The notes beneath the pieces were generated by a model. The model was not told where the DNA came from, ran no database searches, and saw only the letters and a list, made by a program, of their open reading frames with translations. This document shows positions 1 to 10,999 of a stretch of DNA of 64,000 nt, in pieces. The stretch covers positions 15,767,837-15,831,836 of the forward strand of contig NC_087073.1 of NCBI RefSeq assembly GCF_026151205.1, read 5' to 3'. Made by a program: the position numbers and the translations under genes. The stretch is from Bolinopsis microptera. Its lineage: Eukaryota > Ctenophora > Tentaculata > Lobata > Bolinopsidae. Numbering within the stretch: the stretch's first letter is position 1; each line of letters opens with the position of its first letter.

Positions 1-803
1 CTCAGAAAAGAAACATCGCCAAAAACCGGTCCCCAAACATTACAAAAAACCGGTCCCCAAACATCGCCATATCGAGAAATCTCTTTATTTTTCTCTCGAA
101 TCCGCATCAATGAAATACAATTACGTACCAGTAAACGTTCTCTGGCTAACAGAAAACAGTGATCCAGATTATGGAATATATATGCCGGATGATAAATTTC
201 ACGTAACCAAGAGGTACTTCAGGGACTATGATGACATCTTATCAGAAGTGAAGAAATACAGCCAACCAATCGACTTCCTGATCATTCCATGTACAATGGA
301 GTTACAAAAGTCACTTGCACTTACAAAACTGTATTACGATCTCTCTCGATTCATAGACAACTTGAAAGAGGCAATAGTGACTAAAAACAAGAAATTCGAT
401 GAAGCAATAAGTACGGTGCTATTTTACTCCAACATAAACGACATGAATGATAAATGGAATTGGAAACAAATCATCAACAGTAGTTGCTTGTACAGGGACA
501 AACTAATTCCCAGAGTATTCTATGTAGACCTAACTAATGTACCAGAGTACACAGAATCAAACAGTCGGTTGGTTCTTGAAACTCTCATCATTTTTAAGAC
601 GTTAAAGAACTTAATCAGGAATGAAGACAAGCAAGTGTTTGTTAGTGACTGGCCGATGCCTTATGAGTTCAGTGAACGGAAGAGGGAATATGATCAAGAA
701 AATCAGGATAGAGCCAGAGAGCCAGCAAGTCAAGAAGTAGAGATGGTGGATACTGAGGAGGTGAACAACAACATAGGTGAAGCTGAGGAGACTGCTAATG
801 AGA
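1..803 (+). pseudogene. C-terminal fragment of an Artemis-like beta-CASP nuclease gene, cut by a retroelement
   Basis: The reading frame from 110 to 803 matches the C-terminal third of the intact copy at 3763-5832, sharing motifs such as SDWPMPYEFSERKREYDQEN and VEMVDTEEVNNNIGEAEET. Bases 1-109 continue the homology upstream (SEKKH, then IRKSLYFSLESAS), but an insertion of about 45 bp carrying two copies of 'aaaaaccggtccccaaacat' interrupts it. The fragment lies on the plus strand, opposite to the other copies. At 804 the homology stops and a Penelope-like fragment begins, so the frame to 1060 is a chimera whose last 85 or so residues are retroelement sequence read in the wrong frame. The metallo-beta-lactamase part would lie left of the window. 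It is not a working nuclease gene as it stands. Confidence 0.8.
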
Positions 804-1719
804 CGTTGACGACGGCCTTGGATCTTTCAGAGACAGAAACCACGCAGAATCCTTCCTTACATTCCTTAACTCCCTTACTGAAGACCTCAACTTTACCCAA
901 GAACATCCCTCTACAGACGGAACTATACCCTTCCTTGACGTTCTCATCCACCCTGACAAATCCACATCAGTCTACAGAAAACCCACCCACACCAACCTCT
1001 ACACCAAGTACTCCTCCTGCACCACCAACTCATCTAAGAACGCAGTCATCCGATCACTGACCAGAAGAGCCCACAACATCTGCTCACCCCAACACCTTGA
1101 CGACGAACTCCAGACAGTACGACACGTTTGCCTCCAGAACGGCTTCCCTCCTCACCGCATCACCACCATCATGGACGAAGTACAACGGAAATTCACCAAC
1201 CCCTCTCGCCACCAATCCCTAGCCTCATTCAACCGACAGACCCGTGAACATGCCCTTAGTGTTTCTCTTCCTTTCCATCCCTCCCTATCCAAACCCATCT
1301 CCAAGATACTCGGACAACACGACATCAAAGTCACCCACTCCTCTGCTACCTCCCTCCGCAACCTCCTCACCAAAACGAAGACCACACCCCCTACTCACCT
1401 CACTCCCAACACCATCTACGAAATTTCCTGTTCACAGTGCCCCTCCAAATACGCCGGACAGACCTACAGACCCTTGGTCCACCGCATGAAAGAACACAAA
1501 CGATGTTACAGACTCAACAACGCCATCGACGAATCCACAGACAGAATCAAATCAGCCCCTGCACATCATGCCCTGACCACCGGCCACACCATCTCCTGGA
1601 ACAACATCGAAGTCCTCAAATCCCTCACCTCACGCTCCCAACTTGACCTCACAGAACACGCAGCTATACAAATACGACAACCAGCTATGAACAGAACAGA
1701 CCGCGCACCATTGCAGTAA
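804..1719 (+). mobile_element. Penelope-like element fragment: end of RT plus GIY-YIG endonuclease
   Basis: One open frame (805-1719) begins at VDDGLGSF, just after the RT catalytic Asp pair, and runs through the thumb and linker into a GIY-YIG endonuclease. Visible signatures are IYEISCSQCPSKYAGQTYRP, with the CxxC pair typical of Penelope endonucleases and KYAGQT in place of YIGQT, then RMKEHK and the His residues of AHHALTTGH. The second copy at 48.6-50.7 kb is nearly identical from 804 to 1709, except that it lacks 60 bp present here (1118-1177, an in-frame 20 residues), so this copy keeps the longer linker. Both ends are abrupt: at 804 against the nuclease gene, and at 1709 against unrelated sequence. 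It is 5'-truncated. Confidence 0.88.
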
Positions 1720-1954
1720 TTCTTTAGTGTTCCGGTATTTTATTTCACGATTGTTTAATCCAGGTTTCGGGTCACGTGGGAAATTAATTCTTTAAATGGT
1801 ATCGGGGAAAGCCATTTAAATGTAGTCCGAAAATTATCATCGTTGTAATCGTCACCACTTTCCGCAAGCTGGGGATATCATCGTCAAAAATTGCATTATA
1901 ATAAAATGTGAAACGTCAGTTTCATGTAGTCACACACAGGAATGTTTTTGCCTT

Positions 1955-2526
1955 GCAGAGTGTACTCATACAGTTGCTTCTTGAACAGTCTTATTTCTAG
2001 TTAGAGATAATATCTCAGCTGTGTTATTGAAGGATTCCGCGACAGCTTTTACCATATCTTCTGCTCTAGGTAACTCTGGTCTATGTGTACCACTTTTTGG
2101 ATTCTGACGCATGTAAGATCAAAAACTGCATCTTTGCTCTCTGTCTGGTTGGTAGTTTGTTCTGATCCGGATGATTTAACATACTATCGTCTAAAGTATG
2201 TGATATAACATACAGGTAGTCGGATAATTCCGAGCTTTAGCTTTAAGATTTTTAACAATTTTTCCAAATCTCTCATTCTGTTATTTTCCCTGACATCGTA
2301 TTGAAGTCCCCAGTATAGAGCGTCTTTTCTTATTTTTAGATCTTAAACAGAAACAATTACAGCTCGGGGATGTGGTTAGCAGGGATTACGGTCACATCCA
2401 TCGTTTGTCCCAGTTTGGTTCCTTTCTTGTTAAGGTAGCTCTATCGTTATTGGATTTTCAATATTGGGCTCCAAAGGACAAGTTTTTTCTTTACGCTTGT
2501 CCAAGTTCCTCCACCACAGCTTAGCT
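1955..2526 (-). pseudogene. Decayed Artemis-like beta-CASP gene fragment
   Basis: Read on the minus strand, the segment follows residues 95-295 of the intact copy at 3763-5832 with many stops and frameshifts. Recognisable pieces include LEPNIENPITIEL, a damaged motif 3 (NPC-stop-PHPRAV), a damaged YTGD region, SGSEQTTNQTESK, VHIDQSYLEQK and QLYEYTLQGK. No frame stays open. The phrase MRDLEKLLKIL is shared with the fragment at 9808-10020, which suggests these two belong to one older subfamily. It abuts directly on the next fragment at about 2527. Confidence 0.75.
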
Positions 2527-3124
2527 TTAGGGATCGGGGTGATACAATCTCCCGAGATCTAAACATGTAACATCAAGATACAAATAATCGATAACCTCAT
2601 CATAATTCTCAACAAATTCTTTCAAAGCTTGCATTTCATTATTCTTTTCCCTGGTATCGTATCTGAAATCCCCAGTATAAAGAGTTCGTTTCTTACCATC
2701 CTCGAACAGGAACATCACAGCTCCAGGAATATGGTTGGCTGTGACTGTTCGGACTTGTATCCACTTTTGGGTTAGTTTCTCAAGCAAATAAAAGTATATT
2801 TTTTTCGTTTTATTCGGTTCCAAGATAGATAAGTGTTTCTCAAGTTCGTTCATCACATCGGGGTTGTCTTTCGCTATTGGAAGTCTTGAGATAATTTCCT
2901 TAGTGACCTTGGTTTTTTTCATGACTGAATAATCCTTTGATATGGTCCGCATGGGCATGGGAAATAAAATATAGATTCTTCATTTTGCCTTCAAACCAAT
3001 CAACTGCCATTCCACCAGGAGCATCCTCCTTTTCTTTAAAACCTTCGATCAGGCCTTGAAATATGGGCTCAGTCTCGCCCATCTCACCTATCTGCAATAT
3101 ATTTGTTAGTATTGACTGTAACAT
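2527..3124 (-). pseudogene. N-terminal part of a divergent Artemis-like gene, frameshifted
   Basis: Two overlapping frames together encode the metallo-beta-lactamase half. The frame at 3124-2900 carries the start-proximal APGGMAVDWFEG and the metal-binding motif HAHADH. The frame at 2958-2527 continues with EIISRLPIAK, ANHIPGAVMFLFEDG (motif 3), LYTGDFRYD (motif 4) and LYLDVTCLDLGRLYHPDP. About 25 residues present in the intact copy between HAHADH and RLP are missing. The natural start is probably the Met of MGETEPIF; an AG acceptor-like site (atattgcag) lies just upstream, so a 5' intron is possible. The gene stops where the beta-CASP half should begin, next to the decayed fragment. Confidence 0.72.
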
Positions 3125-3168
3125 TCAGTCTAAAATACAGTGTGTTAAATTCAGTGTGAAATTCAAAT

Positions 3169-3417
3169 GCAGTTTTGTTGCACGCCGCCTACAAAATTTT
3201 ACCGACCACGCCGTCGTCCTATACTTTCGTCCACATTAGTCATCAATATAGCGTATTCTTATCTGAATACTTATATAATTCATCATTAATAAATATAATA
3301 CGAAGTGCATTTCACAATTTCTCCCATGTCTGCTTCTTGAACGATCAACCGTCGGGTTCAACTAGGTTGCAAGTTAGATCCTCTGAACTATTTACCTGCG
3401 GCGTGCAACAAAACTGC
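3169..3417. mobile_element. Short MITE-like element with perfect 20-bp terminal inverted repeats
   Basis: gcagttttgttgcacgccgc at 3169-3188 is the exact reverse complement of 3398-3417. The 249-bp unit has no coding capacity. I see no clear target-site duplication. A degraded version of the right part recurs at about 5990-6060 inside a larger duplicated block, so the insertion predates that duplication. Confidence 0.65.
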
Positions 3418-3762
3418 TCCGTTTCAAAAAAACAAATTTATCTCAAGAGATATCTTTAGTAGCATAAAATTTGAAACCGATCAAATTAAAATAAAAGAAA
3501 ATTAAAATAATGTTTCGCCTACATTCTCTAAGGTCAGCATATTATTCAATATCAAGATGTAACGTGATATTCTTTCAGCACATTCTCCTTATACTTAAAT
3601 CCTAACTAACGTCTACTCAATCATCAATAACGTAACGCTGTATAAAAATATATAATATTCTTATCTAACCAACATCAGCACTAAACATCATGCAATAAAA
3701 AGTTTCAGAATCAAATATAATTATCAGCCCTGCAAATATGATACAGCTGTTTTAATGTCCGG

Positions 3763-5832
3763 TCACTTCTGAGGTTCTGTCATTTCAATCTCCTGACTAT
3801 GGGGTTCATCTTTCTGAAAAACAGTCTCCTCAGCTTCACCAATGTTGTTGTTCACCTCCTCAGTATCCACCATCTCTACTTCTTGACTTGCTGGCTCTCT
3901 GGCTCTATTCTGATTTTCTTGATCATATTCCCTCTTCCGTTCACTGAACTTATACGGCATCGGCCAGTCACTAACATCCACTTGTTTGTCTTCGTTCCTG
4001 ATTAAGTTCTTCAACGTTTCCAAAATAAAACTACACTCAATAGCCCGAGAAGTGTCTGATTCAGTGTATTCTGGTACCTTAGTTAGGTCTATATAGAAAA
4101 CTCCGGGAGCTTCGTTGTCTCTGTGCAAGCGACTACTATTGATTATTTGTTTCCATTTATCATTCATATTGTTTGTAGTGGAGTAAAATAGGACAGCATA
4201 AATTGCTTCATCGAAGTTCTTGTTTTTAGTCACTATTTCCTCTTTCAAGTTGTTGATGAACCGAGAGAGGCTACAGTCAAGTTTTCCAAGGGACTGTTGT
4301 AGCTCCATTGTACATTGAATGATCAGGAAGTCGATTGGTTGGCTGTATTTCTTCTTCACTTCTGATAAGATGTTATCGTAATCCCTGATGTACCTCTCGG
4401 TTACCTGAAACTTATCATCGGACAGACTTTCTCTGTCAATTGAATCACTGTTTCCTGTAAGCCAGAGAACGTTTTCTGATTCGTCATTGTATTTCATAGA
4501 TGCAGAGTCGAGAGAAAAATAAAGAGATTTCCTGATATGGTGATGTTTCTTTTCTGAGTTGGTTTCTGTTTGATCACTTACATATTCGAGCTTTTGATAT
4601 GTGATTTCTTTCCAATTTTCACGAGTGACTGGTTCGTTTATCGGAAACACTTCTTTGAATTTGAGGTGAGAAAGAAACTCTCTCAGCTCATAATCCGAGG
4701 AGTGATGTGAATACAGAACCTGCCAGAAGTTTCTATCTTCCCTTACTTTGGCCTTTATTGTACAACTGTTCTTCCAGGTGTCCGGATTACTGTAGGAATA
4801 GTTCTTTAAATAATATTTTCCGAAAATCCATTTCAATGTAGCCCGAATTTTTAGTGTATCCTTATCTTCTTTACACTTTCTGCAAACAGATTTAAAGTCA
4901 AAGATATGTTTATCATGAATATGAATATGAACTTCAGTTTCAATGGTTTTCTTTATGCCTTGCAGTGTATACTCATAAAGTTCCCTTCTTAAACAACCTT
5001 CATCTAGTCTAGATATAATATCACCAGCTGTATTATTGAAGGATTCCGCGACAGCTTTAATCATATCTTCTGCTCCTAGTAACTCTGCGTCAATGTGAAC
5101 ATTTTTAGGTTTATAATTATATTTCTCGATGAGATTACAAACCATTACTTTGCTCTCCTGCCTGCTTGGTAATTTGTTCTGATCTGGATGATACAATCTC
5201 CCTAGATCTAAACATGTGATGTCAACATACAAAAAGTCGATAACTTCATCATAATTCTCAACAAACTCCTTTAAAGCCGTCATCTCATTGTTCTTTTCCC
5301 TGACATCGCATCTGATGTCCCCGGTATAAAGAGCTCGTTTGTTTTCCTTTTTATCTTCAAACAGAAACATTACAGCTCCTGGGATGTGGTTAGCAGGGAT
5401 TACGGTCACATCAATCGTTTTTCCAGACTTCTTCCCATTCTTTTTAATCTTGTAGAGCAGCTCTATCGTTATTGAGTTCTCAATATCTGGCTCCACTAGG
5501 ACAAAGTTCTTGTCTTTAAGCTTTTCAAGTTCCTCCACCACAGCCTTAGCTTTAGGAAGTCTTATGATGATTTCCCAAGTAGTAGTGGTACAATAAATCT
5601 TGATGTGAGGTCTTTCCTGAAGTTGCTCGATAAAGTCTGTGGTTAATAACCCAATGATATTGAGATCATCTTCGAAAGAAAAATGATCGGAATGAGCGTG
5701 AGAGAGAAAGTACAGATTCTTCATGTCTCTGAAATCAAACCAGTCCACGTGTATTCCTCCTGGTTTGTTGCCAAAATGTTTGATATTTCCCTGGAATATA
5801 TGGTCTTCACGAACTTTCTTCTTCCTGACCAT
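3763..5832 (-). CDS. SNM1/Artemis-like beta-CASP metallo-beta-lactamase nuclease, full length, intronless
   Basis: The protein has 689 residues and a start at 5832 (MVRKKKVRED). Visible family motifs in order are VDWFDF (Asp30, motif 1), HAHSDH (45-50, motif 2), PANHIPG (His149, motif 3), LYTGD (Asp172, motif 4), YVDITCLD then LPSRQES (beta-CASP motif A), VHIDAELLGAEDM (about 246-257), and SHHSSDYELREF (about 376-386), the C-terminal beta-CASP His motif. This order is that of SNM1A/SNM1B/Artemis DNA nucleases, which process DNA ends and crosslinks. The last 290 residues are not part of the conserved domain and end in an acidic tail. No intron is seen, which with the many nearby copies suggests spread by duplication or retroposition. 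All catalytic motifs are kept, so activity is plausible. Whether it is true Artemis or a lineage-specific paralogue cannot be told here. Confidence 0.85.
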   Translation of the reverse strand: MVRKKKVREDHIFQGNIKHFGNKPGGIHVDWFDFRDMKNLYFLSHAHSDHFSFEDDLNIIGLLTTDFIEQLQERPHIKIYCTTTTWEIIIRLPKAKAVVEELEKLKDKNFVLVEPDIENSITIELLYKIKKNGKKSGKTIDVTVIPANHIPGAVMFLFEDKKENKRALYTGDIRCDVREKNNEMTALKEFVENYDEVIDFLYVDITCLDLGRLYHPDQNKLPSRQESKVMVCNLIEKYNYKPKNVHIDAELLGAEDMIKAVAESFNNTAGDIISRLDEGCLRRELYEYTLQGIKKTIETEVHIHIHDKHIFDFKSVCRKCKEDKDTLKIRATLKWIFGKYYLKNYSYSNPDTWKNSCTIKAKVREDRNFWQVLYSHHSSDYELREFLSHLKFKEVFPINEPVTRENWKEITYQKLEYVSDQTETNSEKKHHHIRKSLYFSLDSASMKYNDESENVLWLTGNSDSIDRESLSDDKFQVTERYIRDYDNILSEVKKKYSQPIDFLIIQCTMELQQSLGKLDCSLSRFINNLKEEIVTKNKNFDEAIYAVLFYSTTNNMNDKWKQIINSSRLHRDNEAPGVFYIDLTKVPEYTESDTSRAIECSFILETLKNLIRNEDKQVDVSDWPMPYKFSERKREYDQENQNRAREPASQEVEMVDTEEVNNNIGEAEETVFQKDEPHSQEIEMTEPQK

Positions 5833-5989
5833 CGTTGACTAACTGGGGTATTTTTGCGGTGAATTTAAAGTGCAATTATATTACGAAAAGCTGCAATCGA
5901 TTATCTACGAAAGCTACTTAATTGTTTTATCATTGACTTTATAAAAGTATAAATGACTGATTAAAGGACTGACACTACTGCATATTGTG

Positions 5990-6510
5990 CGATCGTCCGT
6001 CGGGTAAAACTAGATAACAAGTCACAGCCCCTGAACCCTTTTGTCTGCGGCGTCCAACAAGACTACTTCGTTTCATATACAAAATGGGTCTTAAGAGATA
6101 ACGTTTAGTAACATAAAACTTCGAACCAATCAAAATGAAAGAAACTTAAAATGATGTTTGCATACATTTTACATCCTCTAAGGTCAGCATAATATTCAAT
6201 ACCAAATGATATTGAATACGCAACATGATATTCCATAATTGCAGTCAAACTTGCCCAAACTTGTAAACCTTAAGTCTATGTCATGAGATCATCAATAACG
6301 TAATTTGTTCAAACATATTACATATTATGTATATATATTTTATATATATTATATATACGAGATGCAGGTATGTATTTACGGGACTAGGAGGGGGTTTAAA
6401 ATAAGAAAGACAATGGTTATCTAACCAACATCAGCACTAAACATCATGCAATAAAAAACTTTCTCAAGTTTAAGAATCAAATGAAATTGTCAGTCCTGCA
6501 CAGCAGCCAC
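5990..6510. repeat. Duplicated intergenic block of the nuclease-gene cluster
   Basis: About 5990-6240 repeats about 3340-3580 and 6420-6510 repeats 3660-3735 (shared strings such as ctctaaggtcagcat and cagcactaaacatcatgcaa), offset by about 2.65-2.76 kb, roughly one gene plus its flank. The sequence matched at 3660-3735 lies just downstream of the 3' end of the intact gene, yet no gene follows the copy here. This indicates a tandem duplication whose second gene was later lost or replaced. A TA-rich stretch at 6325-6360 separates the two matched parts. Confidence 0.7.
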
Positions 6511-7172
6511 TTCCGGCACCCTACCGGCAGCGGTATCGCTCAAACTACAACACAAGGGCAGGTCTCTCCCGCAAGTTGGGATGGCCTGAGGCGCTTATCT
6601 CCTTTTTAGTAACTAAACCCCAAGTCACTCTGTACATTGTAAATGTATACCCTCATGAAAATAAGTGTAGACAAAACGGACAATATAATATAATATATGT
6701 AATATGATATTCTGCTATTCTCGAGAATTTAATGTTATATATGAGTTCGTTGATGAAGTAATTCATCAACACTCAGAAGATAATAATATTCTGTTTGCAC
6801 GATTGAATCTTTATTTATGATTAGGTGGTGTGATTAAAATTTATTGAAAATGAGGAAACATAGTAAAAACGATAAAATTAAGATCGAGTTTTGATAGAAC
6901 CGTGCTCTGTTGAGTCTTATTAAGGAGAGGAGAGGGAATAAGACTTTAACACCGCTTTCGCAAAATAATGTAAGTACATGATTACGGAAGAAGAATATTC
7001 ATTGTATTGTGTCTGATATCAAAGATGGTAAGGACCCTGAACTGGAGCTAAACCGAAAATTTGAACGACTCTACCAACGCAACGCAGTGTCTGACGTCTA
7101 TCTACTGCAGGCTTATAAACTTAACGAAAATAAGCATTAAATTGAACAAAATCACGCCTTATAATCTTCGTT
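6511..7172. other. Intergenic stretch, nothing recognised
   Basis: AT-rich sequence without a supported gene. Only short open frames occur and none resembles a known family. Confidence 0.5.
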
Positions 7173-7424
7173 TTACACTGCTCTGGCGTAGTCATAAAAA
7201 ATAGACGGTTTTCTTCTACAATCGACAAAACAAAATGATTTTGAGACAAATTCTGTGCGCCAATAATCATATCCGTAAGAATATAGACTGTCAAAAAGAA
7301 GATGACTTGTCACGGGGCAGTGGATATTGTCACGGGGCAGTGGTGTGTAAAAATCAGTTTTAGGACTGAACAATTCTTCGATTTTGTCATTGTTGTTGCA
7401 GAAAAACAATTCGTCAACTGCCAC
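7173..7424 (-). CDS. Hypothetical short frame, possibly a decayed nuclease-gene exon
   Basis: An 83-residue frame. Read slightly upstream on the same strand it begins DASGGVAVDELF, resembling the APGGMAVDWF start of the nuclease fragment at 2527-3124, but the remainder (for example CPVTSHLLFDSLYSYGYD) has no metal-binding motif. It may be a remnant of one more cluster member that lost the catalytic part, or chance. No function is proposed. Confidence 0.25.
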   Translation of the reverse strand: MAVDELFFCNNNDKIEELFSPKTDFYTPLPRDNIHCPVTSHLLFDSLYSYGYDYWRTEFVSKSFCFVDCRRKPSIFYDYARAV

Positions 7425-7686
7425 TCCTCCAGACGCATCTAGAATACTTGTGAGTTCTATATATTATAAGGGTTTTGTCTTGTTCATTTCACGTAAATAA
7501 TTTGCATAATATTCATAAAAATTGGCTGAAATATTCAATTTTAGAATTTTTACTGTTAAATTTAGTGTGACCAACCAGGGCACCGTCGTTTTGACGACGT
7601 ACCTCCATCTCCAATAACGAACCAATATTGATACAGAAAGTGCACGGTAGTACATGGTATCTGCTAGATAAAAGATTCAATCCACT

Positions 7687-8593
7687 CAGTGGTCGACCGG
7701 GGCCCCGGCCCCGGCCAAAATCACAACCCCCGGCCCTTCCCGGCCCCGGCCCAAAATTTGGCAAATCGCCGGGGGTTAACCCCGGCCCCGGCCAATAAAT
7801 TTAACCCCGGCCCCGGTCATAAACCATGCATTTGCCGGGGGCACAGCCGGGGATTTCATGAATGATTTTGGCATATTTTTGAAAAAATCAAACACAATTT
7901 AATGGTAAATATGAGATTTCAAAGTTGAAACATTTATTGTCTACGTTGAGTACGTTTAAATATAGAAAATACAACATACGGCTTAAATTAGACTACGGCT
8001 AGTAACATAAAAACCGTGGTTCTTCCTCAGTATCAGACTTTTCAATTAATCGTCTCCGAGAAATTTGCGATAAAACATACGTAGAAACTAGAAAGTAAAA
8101 ATACTGCACTGCAGCTAAAACTACGGCTCAACGTAAACTACAGAGCCTAACATTTATGGTAAATTTTTGTGAACCGAGCCATATTTGGATGTGGGATTAC
8201 TTTTAAATCCCGAGGTCCAGATAAAGTAGCAGCTAAGGGTTATCCTCAGTTCCGAGTTGAGGATTAGAAATTAAGTATGGATCTCAGGATAATGAGGATT
8301 ATCCTGATTTGGTTCACAGCAGGAAGTTGCGGTTTAATCCTCAAGTCGGTGAGGATAAGCCGCACCTTGAGTTTAATCCTTCCCGATTGCATCACACCAG
8401 CCTAAATTATTATCAAATTCGTGTTTCAATTTCTGACTTCAGTTTGGTAAACTACCCCCGGCCCGGCCCCGGCCCCGGCAAAATGGAAGATTTTCCGGAC
8501 CCGGCCCCGGCCAATTTTCAGTGGTCAGCCCCGGCCCCGGCTATATTGGGGCTCCCCGGCCCCGGTCAGAATCCTGCCCCCGGTCGACCACTG
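7687..8593. mobile_element. Non-autonomous hAT-like transposon with GC-rich ends
   Basis: cagtggtcgaccgggg (7687-7702) is inverted exactly at 8578-8593. Flanks are aatccact (7679-7686) and aatctact (8594-8601), an 8-bp target duplication with one mismatch, as expected for hAT elements, whose termini often begin CAGTGG. About 145 bp at each end are dense in CCCCGGCCCCGGCC motifs in opposite orientation, while the middle is AT-rich. No transposase is encoded, and frames across the ends are low-complexity artefacts. Confidence 0.8.
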
Positions 8594-8601
8594 AATCTAC
8601 T

Positions 8602-9807
8602 ACCGGTCCCTTATCTTCTGTGTTCTGTAAACCCACGCCGGAATACTGATTGCCCTGTTGCAGAAATTATGAAACAATTTAGCGTTGTAGAACCACCTTG
8701 CTTCGTTTTAAATAGAAGTTGAATTGATATTATCAAGGTTATGTTAATTACATGAAAACCAATATGGATTGATACCAATTAAAACAAAAGTTTTACCCAA
8801 TAGTCAATAGTTATAGAGTCACAATTACTACAATTACATGTAGCATCAAACCTTTACCAGAGGGCTTTTTTTGAGTTTATTTGTTTATACGATATAGTAC
8901 ATAATATTCTAAATTATTCTATAATTACCTATCGTGCATGTATGTATTTACGGGGCCGGGGTTGGAATCACATAATCGGCAAATAATTAGTACGAACCTG
9001 GTCATATCTTCATTAATGAAATCAAAACCCAATGGCAATAATAATTAATAATTGATACGAAACGAAAAGAAACGAAACACTGTATTTACTACCCCGCTAC
9101 TATGCGACAAAGATATTGTATAAAGATAACTAAATAATTTACACAATACGGTGCCTATGTCTGAGCGGCTCTCCTCAAATAACTTTCTCTCCTCCTCGGA
9201 GCAGAAAGTTAAAAACAAAACACGGGTCTCATAAACCAAAAAATACTAAATAATGTTAAAGAGATAATATCAGATTAACTGTCGCAAAAAATGGTTAAAG
9301 TATACATATTACATATTTGATTTTATTGACACACCGATAAAAACCAGAAAAACAAGAAGTGGATACTCGGGAAAAAAAACACACAAAAAAAGACTAAGCC
9401 ACAAAAAATAGCTTAACCAGGCTATAGCTGATCATACAAATAGTTCTTTAACTTACCCTTAAAAGAAAGTTTACACGTTTTACGCTATAGTAACAATTAC
9501 TGTGCATGCTTATATTGATATTGTACGGGGTTGGAAAGTTAATCAACTTTAATAAGCTTTAATCAGCTTTAGTGAATCTCATGCAGAAAATATCCTCATC
9601 AATCCATGCAAAAGAGTGCCTCTTGCAGTTCTTATATTTTGTAGGTTCAAGTTTTAGAGTCAAAATATACGATTAAGTCGATTTCAGGATAGTTATAGTT
9701 ATCAGAACTATGTATGCCCTGATTCCTGAAGTTTCTCCCTTTTAAATTGTCATTCCTCTGTTAAACCACGATTTATAGATTCATCGTCGTTTATGTTCTT
9801 CGTCGGT
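8602..9807. other. Intergenic stretch, nothing recognised
   Basis: AT-rich DNA with no open frame resembling a protein family and no clear repeat structure. Confidence 0.5.
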
Positions 9808-10020
9808 TGACCTACCTATGTCTAAGCGTGTTATGTCAACATACAGAAAGTCGATAATCGGAGCATCAGCTATGAGTTTTTTAACAAATTTTTCCAAATC
9901 CCTCATCTCATTGTTTTTTCTTTTTTTCTAGTATCTGAAGTTTCCAGTATAAAGAGCTTGTTTCCCATTATTTTTATCCTCAAACAGGAACATTGCAGCT
10001 CCAGGGGAGCTGTTAGAAGG
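9808..10020 (-). pseudogene. Fragment of Artemis-like gene around motifs 3-4
   Basis: The minus-strand translation gives GAAMFLFEDKNNGKQALYTG, followed by NFRY, a stop, then NNEMRDLEKFVKKL and FLYVDITRLDIG. This matches residues 150-210 of the intact copy. The motif-4 Asp (TGD) is Asn here and there is an internal stop. It sits next to, but out of order with, the C-terminal segment that follows at 10054, so it comes from a different copy or a rearrangement. Confidence 0.7.
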
Positions 10021-10053
10021 GTTCCAAAATCAACACGCTCAAAAACGACATTC

Positions 10054-10999
10054 TTAAGCGACTGAAAGATTTGAAAATAGCTCTGGCAAACCAGCTTGCT
10101 GATTTTTCTCATACTCCCTCTTCCGTTCACTGAACTTGTACGGCATCGGCCAGTCGCTAACATCCACTTCTTTGTCTTCGTTCCTGATCAAGTTCTTCAA
10201 CGTTTCCAAAATAATACTGGACAGAGGAGTGTCGGAATCGGTGTATTCGGGTACTTTGGTCAGGTCTATGTAAAATACTCTGGGAACTTTCTTGATTATT
10301 TGTTCCCATTCATCATCCATGTCGTTTGTAGTGGAGTAAAATAGCACCGTACTTATTGCTTCATCTACGTTTTTAGTCGCTATTGCCTCTGTCAAGTTGT
10401 CTATGAATCTAGAGAGATCGTAACCATTTTTTTCAAGTGACTTTTGTAGCTCCATTGTATGTACATGGAATGATCAGGAATTCGATTGTTTGGCTGTATT
10501 TCTTCACTTTTGATAAGATATTATCATAACCCCTGAAGTATCTCCCGGTTATATGAAATTTATCATCCGGCATTAAATATAGTTCTCTATCATCCGGATC
10601 ACCGTTTCCTTTAAGCCAGCGAATAAGCCAGCGAACGTTTACTGGTACGTCATTGTATTTCATTGATGTGGATTCAAGTGAAAAATAAAGAGATTTCCTG
10701 ATTTGGTGATGTTTCTTTTCTGAGTTGAATTCTGGGCCGGTCACATCTTTGTATTTGATTCCTTTAAAATATTCACGAGAAAAGCACTCACTTATCGGAA
10801 ACACTTTTTTGAATTTGAGGTGAGAAATGAACTCTCTTAGCTCATAATCCGAGGAGTGATGTGAATACAGAACCTGCCAGAAGTTCCTCACGTTGTCTTT
10901 GTCCTTTATTGTACAATTTTTCTTCCAAGTGTCCGGATTACTGTAAGAATAGTTCTTATCTTTTCCGAAAATCCATTTCAATGTAGCCCGAATTTTTTT
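10054..10999 (-). pseudogene. C-terminal half of a split Artemis-like gene
   Basis: Read on the minus strand from 10999, the homology starts at IRATLKWIFGK, passes through the beta-CASP His motif SHHSSDYELREFISHLKF, and continues into the C-terminal extension. A frameshift near 10450 (CTYNGATKV versus CTMELQKSL in the sister copy) moves the frame. The second frame then runs to SDWPMPYKFSERKREYEKN and ends in unrelated residues. The matching N-terminal half lies at 11898-12905, separated by about 0.9 kb of foreign sequence. Together they represent one gene broken by an insertion and a frameshift. Confidence 0.8.

Noticed and set aside
8309..8722. 137-residue frame in the GC-rich hAT region
   Set aside because: It is Pro/Gly/Ala repeat read across the transposon terminus, with no family match.
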